From positions 2,415,001 through 2,479,000 of the forward strand of contig NZ_CP039903.1 in the NCBI RefSeq assembly GCF_005221385.1: a stretch of DNA of 64,000 bases. Reading direction: 5' to 3'. The notes below the pieces were generated by a model. That model was not told where the DNA came from, searched no databases, and saw only the letters and a program-made list of their open reading frames with translations. Position numbers and translations under genes: made by a program. Of the stretch, positions 45,462 through 53,853 are shown one piece after another; position 1 is the stretch's first letter; each line of letters begins with the position of its first letter. Source of the DNA: Agrobacterium tumefaciens (GTDB taxonomy: Bacteria; Pseudomonadota; Alphaproteobacteria; Rhizobiales; Rhizobiaceae).

Positions 45462-46633
45462 CTTCATCCATCCCGAATTCAGGCGAAGCGCTGCCCCACT
45501 ACGTCTCGACCGCGCCTTTCGATCCTTCGCTGATCGAACCGAACACATCCGGAATGGCAGCCTTCAGCAAGGCATCGCAGCTGAAGCTCATGTGGTGGCA
45601 GTTCCGCCAACACAGGATCGCGGTGTGGTCCGGCGCCTTTCTGGTGGTGCTTTATCTTTCGATCCTGATCAGCGAGTTCCTCGCGCCCTACAATCTCCAT
45701 ACCCGCAATATTGAACATATCTACGCCCCGCCACAGGCCATTCATTTGTTCGATAACGGAAAATTTGTCGGGCCTTTCGTATACGGTCGGGAAATGACGC
45801 TCGACATGGACAATCTGCGGCGTGTCTATCGCGACGTGCCAACGGATGTTCAGCCGCTACGTTTCTTCTGCAAGGGCGATACCTACCGTTTCTGGGGCAT
45901 GTTCGAAGGCAGGACCCATTTTGTATGCCCCGCTGAAGGCGGCGAAATGTTCCTGCTCGGCACCGACCGGCTCGGACGCGATGTGCTGTCGCGGATCATC
46001 TACGGTGCGCGCATCTCGCTTACCATCGGCCTTCTCGGCGTCGCCATGAGCTTCGTTCTCGGCATTGTGATCGGCGGTCTCGCCGGTTATCGCGGCGGCA
46101 CCTTCGATCTGATTGTCCAGCGCATCATTGAGGTCCTGCAATCCATTCCAAGCATTCCGCTATGGTTGGCGCTTGCGGCAATCATGCCGGTGACCTGGAG
46201 CCCGATCCTCGTCTATCTCGGCATCACCATCATTCTCGGCATGCTGGACTGGACAGGACTGGCGCGTGCCGTGCGCTCGAAATTGCTGGCGCTTCGCGAG
46301 GAAGACTATGTTTTGGCTGCACAATTGATGGGTGCGGGCACACCGCGCATCATCGGCAGACATCTTATTCCCGGCTTCATGTCACACCTCATCGCTTCGG
46401 CCACATTGACGATACCGGGCATGATCCTCGGCGAAACCGCGCTGAGCTTTCTCGGTCTAGGTCTGCGCCCGCCGATCACAAGTTGGGGAATTCTGCTCAC
46501 GGAGGCGCGCAGCGTCAGCGTCATTGCGCTATATCCATGGCTTCTCATACCGACGATCCCGGTCGTTCTCGTCATTCTGGCCTTTAATTTCTTCGGTGAC
46601 GGACTACGTGATGCTGCGGACCCTTTCAGATAA
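45458..46633 (+). CDS. Oligopeptide-type ABC transporter permease (YejE/DppC-like)
   Basis: A 391-aa inner-membrane subunit. The N-terminal cytoplasmic stretch precedes the first helix (RIAVWSGAFLVVLYLSILIS). A 130-residue periplasmic insert rich in aromatic residues follows, as in YejE. The core begins FLLGTDRLGRDVLSRIIYGARISL, and the EAA loop is VLAAQLMGAGTPRIIGRHLIPG. It completes the importer: double ATPase, binding protein and two permeases. Confidence 0.93.
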   Translation: MTSSIPNSGEALPHYVSTAPFDPSLIEPNTSGMAAFSKASQLKLMWWQFRQHRIAVWSGAFLVVLYLSILISEFLAPYNLHTRNIEHIYAPPQAIHLFDNGKFVGPFVYGREMTLDMDNLRRVYRDVPTDVQPLRFFCKGDTYRFWGMFEGRTHFVCPAEGGEMFLLGTDRLGRDVLSRIIYGARISLTIGLLGVAMSFVLGIVIGGLAGYRGGTFDLIVQRIIEVLQSIPSIPLWLALAAIMPVTWSPILVYLGITIILGMLDWTGLARAVRSKLLALREEDYVLAAQLMGAGTPRIIGRHLIPGFMSHLIASATLTIPGMILGETALSFLGLGLRPPITSWGILLTEARSVSVIALYPWLLIPTIPVVLVILAFNFFGDGLRDAADPFR

Positions 46634-46705
46634 AATGGAATACGCCTTGATGAACTGCCTTTCCGCCATCGCCTTTAACGTGAAAGGCAATAAGAGGTGT
46701 GGCCC

Positions 46706-47914
46706 ATGACCTCCCGTTTGAACGACGCGCGTATTCTCATGTACAGCCACGATTCTTTCGGCCTCGGGCATCTGCGGCGTTGTCGCACGATCGCCCATGC
46801 GCTGGTGGAAGATTATCGCGGCCTCAACGTCCTCATCATTTCCGGTGCCACCATTGCCGGCGCTTTCGATTATCGCGCCCGCGTCGATTTCGTGAAAATC
46901 CCGAGCGTCATCAAGCTGCGCAACGGCGAATATACTTCGATGGACAGGCACATCGATCTTCAGGAAACCCTGAAGATGCGCCGCTCCATCATCTATCATA
47001 CGGCCGAAAGCTTTAAGCCTGACATCTTCATCGTCGACAAGGAACCCATGGGTCTTCGCGGTGAAGTGGAGGAAACCCTCGCCTATCTCAAGGGACAGGG
47101 AACCAAGCTCGTCATCGGCCTGCGCGATGTCATGGATGCGCCGCAACTGCTCGAAGCCGAGTGGAAGCGCAACAACGTCATGACCAAGATCGGCCAGTTC
47201 TATGACCATGTCTGGGTCTATGGCCCGCCGGATTTCCACGACCCGCTGACGGGGCTGGATGTCCCCGAAAACGTTCGTGACAAGATGGATTTCGTCGGCT
47301 TCCTGCAAAGGTCGAAAACGCAGGCAGAAACCGTGGCGCACCGGCCGGTAGGCGATTACCTTCTCATCACCACCGGCGGCGGCGGCGATGGCAGCGAATT
47401 GATCGACGATGTCATCAACGCCTACCGCCATGACAGCGAACTGACACATAAGGCACTTGTGGTGCTCGGCCCCTATATGCCGGCCGATCAGCGCCAGCGC
47501 TTCATGAGCAGCGTTGCCGATATTCCCCATATCGAGATCATCGAATTCGACAACCGCATGGAAGATCTTGTCGCCGGCGCCCAGGCCGTCGTGTCGATGG
47601 GCGGCTATAACACCGTCTGCGAGATTTTGTCCTTCGACAAGCCCGCCCTCGTCGTGCCGCGCACCGTGCCGCGGGAAGAGCAGCTGATCCGCGCCAGCCG
47701 CGCCTCGGAACTCGGCCTTTTCGACATGCTTTTGCCGGAGGACGCCGAAAACCCCGCAAAAATGGCGGAAGCTCTCAAAGCCCTGCCGAACCGTGCACCG
47801 CCCTCCGTCAATTCGCGGGAGCTGAAGCTCGACGGCCTGGAAAACATATCGAAACGGATCGCCGAATGGCTGCCGCCCGAGGGCGAGCGGATGCCAATCA
47901 CGCTCACCGCGTGA
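46706..47914 (+). CDS. MurG-like (GT28 C-terminal) glycosyltransferase, copy 1
   Basis: A 402-aa GT-B protein. The N-terminal half starts ILMYSHDSFGLGHLRRCRTIAHAL. The C-terminal half carries the GT28 nucleotide-sugar region (LITTGGGGDGSELID, then VSMGGYNTVCEILSFDKPALVVPR). ATG 46706 has GAGG 8 nt upstream and is preferred over a GTG 9 nt earlier. It resembles the gene at 49202, which suggests duplication. The donor is likely a UDP-sugar; the product is unknown. Confidence 0.87.
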   Translation: MTSRLNDARILMYSHDSFGLGHLRRCRTIAHALVEDYRGLNVLIISGATIAGAFDYRARVDFVKIPSVIKLRNGEYTSMDRHIDLQETLKMRRSIIYHTAESFKPDIFIVDKEPMGLRGEVEETLAYLKGQGTKLVIGLRDVMDAPQLLEAEWKRNNVMTKIGQFYDHVWVYGPPDFHDPLTGLDVPENVRDKMDFVGFLQRSKTQAETVAHRPVGDYLLITTGGGGDGSELIDDVINAYRHDSELTHKALVVLGPYMPADQRQRFMSSVADIPHIEIIEFDNRMEDLVAGAQAVVSMGGYNTVCEILSFDKPALVVPRTVPREEQLIRASRASELGLFDMLLPEDAENPAKMAEALKALPNRAPPSVNSRELKLDGLENISKRIAEWLPPEGERMPITLTA

Positions 47915-47957
47915 CCGGCTCCCTGATAATCACCGCTTCAAAAGAGACACGCGCAAC

Positions 47958-49205
47958 GTGACCGATACAAAAAAAATCGTGGTGCTCCTCAAGGGCTATC
48001 CGCGCCTGTCCGAGACTTTCATCGCCCAGGAACTTCTCGGACTTGAAAAGGCCGGACTGAAACTCGAGCTCATGTCCATGCGCCGGCCGACAGACAAAAA
48101 GCGTCATCCCGTTCATGACGAAATCCGCGCGCCCGTCACATACCTGCCGGAATATCTGCATGAGGAACCCCTGCGTGTTCTGAAAGCGCTCTGGGCCTGC
48201 CGAAAAAAGCCGGGCTTCACCAAGGCGCTCCGCCGGTTTTTCAGCGATCTGCCGCATGATCTCAGCCGCAACCGTTTCCGCCGTTTCGGGCAGGCCGCCG
48301 TGCTGGCGCATGAATGGCCTGTGGATGCCGAGTGGCTGCATGTTCACTTCATTCACACGCCCGCCTCGGTCGCCGCCTATACTCATCTGATCACCGGAAC
48401 GCCCTGGACGATTTCCGCTCACGCCAAGGATATCTGGACCTCGGACGATCGCGACCTTGCCGCCAAGCTGCAGAGCGCCCGTTGGGCAGTGACCTGCACC
48501 GCCGGCGGTTTTCAGCACCTGCAGACCCTTGCCGGGGCAAAACGGAATGTGCATCTCAGCTATCACGGGCTCGATCTCACCCGCTTCCCGCATTTCGAAA
48601 CATCGCGACCAGTACGAGATGGATCGGACGCAGATGATCCGGTCCGGATTTTAAGCGTCGGCCGGGCAGTCAAGAAAAAAGGCATCGATATTCTGCTACA
48701 GGCGCTTGCCTCGCTGCCGCAAGAGGTCCATTGGCGTTTCACCCATATCGGTGGCGGCGACGAACTTGCCGTGCTGAAGAAACTCGCCGATGAGCTTGGC
48801 ATCGCCGACAGGATCGTCTGGACCGGCGCCATGGACCAGAAGCAGGTGCTGGAGAATTACCGCGAAGCCGATCTCTTCGCGCTTGCCTGCCGCATCACCA
48901 GCGATGGCGACCGCGACGGCCTTCCCAATGTGCTGGTCGAAGCGGCCAGCCAGGCGCTGACCTGCATTTCCACCAATATTTCCGGCATTCCGGAGTTTTT
49001 CGTCTCTGGCGAAAACGGCCTGCTGACCGAGTCGGAAAATCCCGCCGCCTTCGCCGAGGCGTTGCGCGCCGCGATCACCGATCCGCAATTGCGTCAGCGT
49101 TTGGGTGCTGCCGCCGAGAACCGCGTGCGAACCGCCTTCGATCACCGCACCAGCATTAACGAGCTGAAAGCCCTGTTTGAGACCGAATGGGAAAAAGCAC
49201 CATGA
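47958..49205 (+). CDS. Glycosyltransferase family 4 protein
   Basis: A 415-aa GT-B enzyme starting with GTG. The N-terminus is VVLLKGYPRLSETFIAQELLGLEKAG, and the C-terminal domain has SVGRAVKKKGIDILLQAL and the acceptor/donor segment DGLPNVLVEAASQAL. This resembles exopolysaccharide and colanic-acid WcaL-type transferases. It lies between two MurG-like genes and overlaps the second by 4 bp (ATGA). Confidence 0.9.
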   Translation: MTDTKKIVVLLKGYPRLSETFIAQELLGLEKAGLKLELMSMRRPTDKKRHPVHDEIRAPVTYLPEYLHEEPLRVLKALWACRKKPGFTKALRRFFSDLPHDLSRNRFRRFGQAAVLAHEWPVDAEWLHVHFIHTPASVAAYTHLITGTPWTISAHAKDIWTSDDRDLAAKLQSARWAVTCTAGGFQHLQTLAGAKRNVHLSYHGLDLTRFPHFETSRPVRDGSDADDPVRILSVGRAVKKKGIDILLQALASLPQEVHWRFTHIGGGDELAVLKKLADELGIADRIVWTGAMDQKQVLENYREADLFALACRITSDGDRDGLPNVLVEAASQALTCISTNISGIPEFFVSGENGLLTESENPAAFAEALRAAITDPQLRQRLGAAAENRVRTAFDHRTSINELKALFETEWEKAP

Positions 49206-50353
49206 GTGATCCGGAAAAGCGCCCTTCCGTCTTTTTCTACGTCCAGCACCTTCTGGGTATCGGCCACATCGCCCGCGCCAGCCGCATTGCCAATGCCCTT
49301 CAGGCGGATGGTTTCGATGTCGTTCTGGTCACAGGCGGCACCCCGGTTCCGGGCTTTCCGGGTGAGGGAATCCGCCATGTCGAATTGCCGCCGATCGCCG
49401 TCAGTGATGGCAGCTTTTCCGGTCTTGTCGACAGTTCCGGGAAACCAGTGGACGACGCCTTCAGGAAGCTTCGAACCGATATGCTGATCGGCGCCTATCA
49501 CGGTGCAAAACCCGATATCGTCATCATCGAAGCTTTCCCCTTCGGCCGCAGGCAGGTGCGGTTCGAATTACTGCCGCTTCTGGACGAGATCGAGGACAGC
49601 GAACCGCGCCCACTGGTCATGACATCGCTGCGCGACATTTTACAGGAAAAAACCAAGCCGGGCCGGGACGAAGAAACCGTGTCGCTGGTGAAAAAACATT
49701 TCGATGCCGTGCTGGTGCATGGTGATCCGGATTTCGCCCGGCTGGAAGACACCTTTCCCCTCGCCGGCGAGATCAGTCAGCGCATCGTCTATACTGGCCT
49801 TGTCGCCCCGAACCCACCGCCGCAACCGGCGGAGAAATTCGATATCGTAGTGTCCGCCGGCGGTGGCGCAGTCGGTGCAGCACTTGTTAGGGCCGCCCTT
49901 GAGGCCGCACCGCTGCTGGACGGCATCAAAAACTGGTGCCTCGTCACCGGCCCCAACATGCCCCAGGTGGATTTCGATGCAATTTCGGCTGAGGCACCGG
50001 ACAATGTCTCTGTCTTCCGTTTCCGCAAGGATTTCGCGAGTCTGCTCGCCGGCGCGCGCCTTTCGGTTTCGCAGGCCGGTTACAATACCGTCTGCGATAT
50101 TCTTCAGGCCAAATGCCGTTCTCTCCTCATTCCCTTCGCGGCGGGTGGCGAAACCGAACAGAGCGCCCGTGCCGAGCGGCTCGTGCGGCTGGGGTTGGCA
50201 CATGTGCTGGAGGAAAAGGATATCTCCGCGCAATCCATGGCCGACGCGATCACGGCGGCATTGGCCCTGCCCGGACCGGACACGATCCACCTTGATCTCG
50301 ATGGCGCGGCCGGTACGGCTAGAGCTTTGCGCCGCCTTTATGATGAGCGGTGA
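49202..50353 (+). CDS. MurG-like (GT28 C-terminal) glycosyltransferase, copy 2
   Basis: A 383-aa GT-B protein paralogous to the one at 46706. It begins FFYVQHLLGIGHIARASRIANAL and has VSAGGGAVGAALVRAAL and VSQAGYNTVCDILQAKCRSLLIPF in the C-terminal domain. The start at 49202 overlaps the GT4 gene by 4 bp. Its last 35 nt overlap the convergent cutC gene. With the two genes before it, it should extend a glycolipid or polysaccharide. Confidence 0.88.
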   Translation: MSDPEKRPSVFFYVQHLLGIGHIARASRIANALQADGFDVVLVTGGTPVPGFPGEGIRHVELPPIAVSDGSFSGLVDSSGKPVDDAFRKLRTDMLIGAYHGAKPDIVIIEAFPFGRRQVRFELLPLLDEIEDSEPRPLVMTSLRDILQEKTKPGRDEETVSLVKKHFDAVLVHGDPDFARLEDTFPLAGEISQRIVYTGLVAPNPPPQPAEKFDIVVSAGGGAVGAALVRAALEAAPLLDGIKNWCLVTGPNMPQVDFDAISAEAPDNVSVFRFRKDFASLLAGARLSVSQAGYNTVCDILQAKCRSLLIPFAAGGETEQSARAERLVRLGLAHVLEEKDISAQSMADAITAALALPGPDTIHLDLDGAAGTARALRRLYDER

Positions 50354-51059
50354 GGATCGCCCTTAATTCGCGAACCGCCGCCTCATCCGTGCCCTTGCGA
50401 CCATCGCCGGTGAAACCGAGCTTCGCTACCCGGCTTTCCGGATCATAAGGCGGGACGGCGGAACAGGATGCGTGGATTTCCGTGATCGGAAAGCGATCCA
50501 GCAATGCCTGCACGCTCTGCGGACGCACACCGGCACCCGGCATGATGACGATCCGGCCTGCGGCGATCTCCGATAGATGCGCCAGAGCCTCGATCCCCTC
50601 AAGCGCTGAACGTGCGCCGCCGGAAGTGAGAATTCTCGGGAAGCCCAGCGCAATGGCGGCCTCAAGGGCCTCATCCATGTCGGGAACGACATCAAAGGCG
50701 CGGTGCAATGTCATATCCAGCCCATCGGCGTGACGGCACAGTTCTTCAAGCAGGGCAATATCAAGCGAGCCGTCGCCAAGCGATGCGCCAAGCACCAGGC
50801 CGGAAAGGCCTGCCGCACGTGCCGCATCGATATCGCGTTTCATCACATCGGCTTCGTCGCGCGTGAACACGAAGTCACCGGCGCGTGGCCTGATCATCAC
50901 GCTGACAGGCAATCCACAGGACGCCGCCCGTTGCATGAAGCCGGCAGACGGCGTGACGCCACCGCCGGAGAGCGCAGCGCATAACTCGATCCGATCGGCT
51001 CCGCCCCGAACCGCCGCTTCCAGACCGGCCACATCGTCCACGCAAATCTCGAGAATCAT
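50319..51059 (-). CDS. cutC: CutC family protein
   Basis: A 246-aa TIM-barrel protein beginning LEICVDDVAGLEAAVRGGADRIELC, the CutC hallmark, with VSVMIRPRAGDFVF and VIMPGAGV further on. CutC was named for copper homeostasis, but its biochemical role is unclear. In many genomes it sits in sugar-utilisation operons, as here after GH20, M81 and MFS genes. ATG 51059 is chosen because AGAGG is 5 nt upstream; an ATG 15 nt earlier lacks this. Confidence 0.92.
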   Translation of the reverse strand: MILEICVDDVAGLEAAVRGGADRIELCAALSGGGVTPSAGFMQRAASCGLPVSVMIRPRAGDFVFTRDEADVMKRDIDAARAAGLSGLVLGASLGDGSLDIALLEELCRHADGLDMTLHRAFDVVPDMDEALEAAIALGFPRILTSGGARSALEGIEALAHLSEIAAGRIVIMPGAGVRPQSVQALLDRFPITEIHASCSAVPPYDPESRVAKLGFTGDGRKGTDEAAVRELRAILTAHHKGGAKL

Positions 51060-51138
51060 CCTAACCTCTTTCATTTGAACGTGCCCTGTTTACGCACCGG
51101 ACCATCCGAAACCCGCCCGCACTTTTCGGTCCGACGCT

Positions 51139-52344
51139 CTACCTGCGGCGACCCGTCCCATCAAGCGTGTAGAGCATATAAACGCCGCCAAGACCCACAA
51201 TCGCCCCCAATATGGAGGTTCCCGAATAAGTGGAAACCATCGTTCCCAAGGCAAAAATCAACGCGCCAAGACCGGCGCCGAGGAAGATATTGACCGCGAT
51301 CAGCGAGCTTCCAAGCCCCGGCCGGTCCGCGATCAACTCCTGCAGATAAGTGATGGGGATGCTGATGATGGCAGCAGCCCCCAGCGCGCTGATGAAAGTC
51401 TGCGCGTAGATATGCCAGGGTTCCGTCGCAAGCCCCTGCAGAATGAGGTAAAGCGCATAAAGCACCGCTCCCGCCGCCAAGGTCAGGGTTTGCGGCACCT
51501 TCTTCTCGATCCAGCCCCATAAGAGAATGAAGACGATTTCCAGCGCGGCGACGATGCCCGCCACGATGCCGATATCCGCCACCGTGCCCTTCGCCTGGCC
51601 CGTTATGATGAGCGAACGTATCGAATCATTGAGATGCAGCATCGAGCAGATGAGCGCGATTGCGATGATCCGCAACAAAACCCGCCGTGATCCGATTTCC
51701 GCAAGCGAGGCACGCAGACCGAAACGCGCTTCCGTATTCACCGCCGCCGGCGTGGCGGCCCGAGGCAGGCAGAAGGCCACGAGCAGAAAGCAGACGAGTG
51801 CGCACAGGCCCGAAAACAGGAACGCCGTCAGCATATTGCCGGAACTGATGAGAAAAATGCCGACGATGCCCGGCACCAGCACCCATGACAGCGAGATGGT
51901 GGCCCGCATGATCGAGTTTACGGCAATCATGTCGCCAGTCGAAAGGTTGCGGGCATCGGCGCGTACATGCGCGAAGATCAGCGAGTTCATCGCCCCGAAA
52001 ATCGGCAGGAGAATGAGCTTCGCGCTCACAAAGGCCGTGGCGTTACCCGCCAGATAAACCAGCATATAGCCGCTGACACCGAAGAGCGCGATGAACAGCA
52101 TGGGCTTGCGATATTCGCCCAGCCTGTCGGCGACGATGCCCATCAGTACGCTGGCGCTGACATTGATGATGGCGGCAAACAGCATCAGCAGGGAATAGAC
52201 GGTGTTGCTGAGTCCGATTTCGCGAATGCCGATGACCGCCTGATAAGGTGCGGTCGCCGCATTCGAAAATCCGAAAAACAGGATGGCGAGCGCCCCGATG
52301 CGGATCGACGGATTGTTGATGACGATGGAAAGAGCCGACGGCAT
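51139..52344 (-). CDS. Major facilitator superfamily transporter
   Basis: A 401-aa protein with about twelve membrane helices in two halves joined by a loop near 195-215. The loop between helices 2 and 3 reads GIVADRLGEYRKP, a variant of the MFS GxxxDRxGRR motif. Overall it looks like the sugar-efflux (SetA-like) branch. It lies between M81 and cutC genes of a catabolic cluster, so it may export or import a sugar breakdown product. Confidence 0.87.
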   Translation of the reverse strand: MPSALSIVINNPSIRIGALAILFFGFSNAATAPYQAVIGIREIGLSNTVYSLLMLFAAIINVSASVLMGIVADRLGEYRKPMLFIALFGVSGYMLVYLAGNATAFVSAKLILLPIFGAMNSLIFAHVRADARNLSTGDMIAVNSIMRATISLSWVLVPGIVGIFLISSGNMLTAFLFSGLCALVCFLLVAFCLPRAATPAAVNTEARFGLRASLAEIGSRRVLLRIIAIALICSMLHLNDSIRSLIITGQAKGTVADIGIVAGIVAALEIVFILLWGWIEKKVPQTLTLAAGAVLYALYLILQGLATEPWHIYAQTFISALGAAAIISIPITYLQELIADRPGLGSSLIAVNIFLGAGLGALIFALGTMVSTYSGTSILGAIVGLGGVYMLYTLDGTGRRR

Positions 52345-52406
52345 GGATATTCGCCTGAGATGATCCGGCCCCGCCGGATCGCTGGATAAAAGCTACCGGA
52401 CCGCTG

Positions 52407-53840
52407 TCATCGCCAGCGGGCCGAAAGAATGGGTTTGGGCATATAATCGAAATGCGGCTTCCATGGGTAAAAATCCCCATCCCGGCGGCGGTTGGGAAGG
52501 TTTTCGATATCCTGATTGATAACGCCTTCCGTCAGCGCCATCAGGTTGGGATTGGCGATCGGCGCAAGTTCCGGCGAAAGATAACCAGACTTGACGACCA
52601 GCAGCTTCACCGCCTTCGGATCGAAACCGAGACGGGTGAAATCCGAAATCATGTGATAGGGCCTGCGCCGCGCCGCCAGAATGACGGTGATACCACCGAT
52701 GCCCACCACCGCCTGTCGCTGATCCGCAGCGCCGGAACCGTCCAATTTCAGGACCTTGGCTTCGACGGTGACCGACGGGCTCTGCGGGTCGAGGCTGCCG
52801 CCAATCGTTAGGGAAAGGCTTGCCCCCTCGCCAGCCGCAAAGCAGGCTTCAACCGCCGGTCGGTCGGTTATGCCGCCCAGGAGAGCACCCTGCCAGTTGC
52901 GCGCAATCAGCGCTGCCAGAACATCGGCACGATCGCCGACCCCGCCACCCGTTGGATTGTCGCCTGAGTCAGCGAGAATGATCGGCCCGGTAGCCGTCTT
53001 TTCCGCAATATCCAGAATAGCCTCAAGCGGTTCCGTCACAGGACCGAAACGAAAATTCTGCCGGGCATCCCAGTAAGATTGCGCGATTTCGGCCGCAACG
53101 GCCTGTGCAGCCTCTCGATCCGATCCCGTCACCACCGCGCAGGCCGTCGCCCGTGGCTCATCGGCCCAGACGTAACCGATCATAAAATTCGCATCCCATA
53201 TACCGGGCCGGGCGTCATAACCCGGCAGAACCGCATAAAGGCTTTTGGCCGGTTCATCTTCGGTGGACGTCTTTTCACCGGGCAGGAGAACGGGAATTTT
53301 CGCCCAAGCCACGCCGGGCTTTTCACCCGTTTTCAGGGCTTTGAGCAACATCGTCCAGGCCCGCACCATCGTCTCGCGCACGTCGATATGTGGCGCAGTT
53401 CGGTAGCCGGCGAATATATCCAGCTGATCGATGATGGTCTGGCTGACATTGCCATGCAGGTCGTAGCTTGCGGAAATGATCACATCCGGCCCAACGACAG
53501 TGCGGGCGCTGGAAATCCAGTCCCCCTCTGCATCATCCATGCCTTCGACATTCATCGCGCCATGCATGGCGAGATAAAGCCCGTCGAGCGGCAGGCAAGC
53601 CTTGAGACGGTCAAGAAACTCCGCCTTGAACGCATCATAAGCCGCACGCGACACCGGGCCACCCGGCACGGCACGAGCGTGCAAAAGCGGCAGCACGTCC
53701 GCCCCGCCTTCACCGAGAAAATTGAAGTATTCCGCCTCCAGAAGCTCCGCGCCGCGAAAGACGCGAAAATCCTGTTCGCCCATCAGCACCGGCGAATAGG
53801 TGCTGCATTCGGTATGGATTCCACCAACGGCAATACGCAT
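52407..53840 (-). CDS. M81-family metallopeptidase-like protein (MlrC)
   Basis: A 477-aa protein of the DUF1485/MlrC family, whose founder hydrolyses linear microcystin fragments. It opens with RIAVGGIHTECSTYSP. Metal-binding candidates are in MHGAMNVEG, ISASYDLHGNVS and ILADSGDNPTGGG. In rhizobia such genes often belong to sugar or amino-acid uptake loci with no link to microcystin. It follows the GH20 gene after 13 nt. It may cleave an amide bond in the substrate taken up by this locus. Confidence 0.9.
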   Translation of the reverse strand: MRIAVGGIHTECSTYSPVLMGEQDFRVFRGAELLEAEYFNFLGEGGADVLPLLHARAVPGGPVSRAAYDAFKAEFLDRLKACLPLDGLYLAMHGAMNVEGMDDAEGDWISSARTVVGPDVIISASYDLHGNVSQTIIDQLDIFAGYRTAPHIDVRETMVRAWTMLLKALKTGEKPGVAWAKIPVLLPGEKTSTEDEPAKSLYAVLPGYDARPGIWDANFMIGYVWADEPRATACAVVTGSDREAAQAVAAEIAQSYWDARQNFRFGPVTEPLEAILDIAEKTATGPIILADSGDNPTGGGVGDRADVLAALIARNWQGALLGGITDRPAVEACFAAGEGASLSLTIGGSLDPQSPSVTVEAKVLKLDGSGAADQRQAVVGIGGITVILAARRRPYHMISDFTRLGFDPKAVKLLVVKSGYLSPELAPIANPNLMALTEGVINQDIENLPNRRRDGDFYPWKPHFDYMPKPILSARWR

Positions 53841-53853
53841 GGCACCTTCCCCC

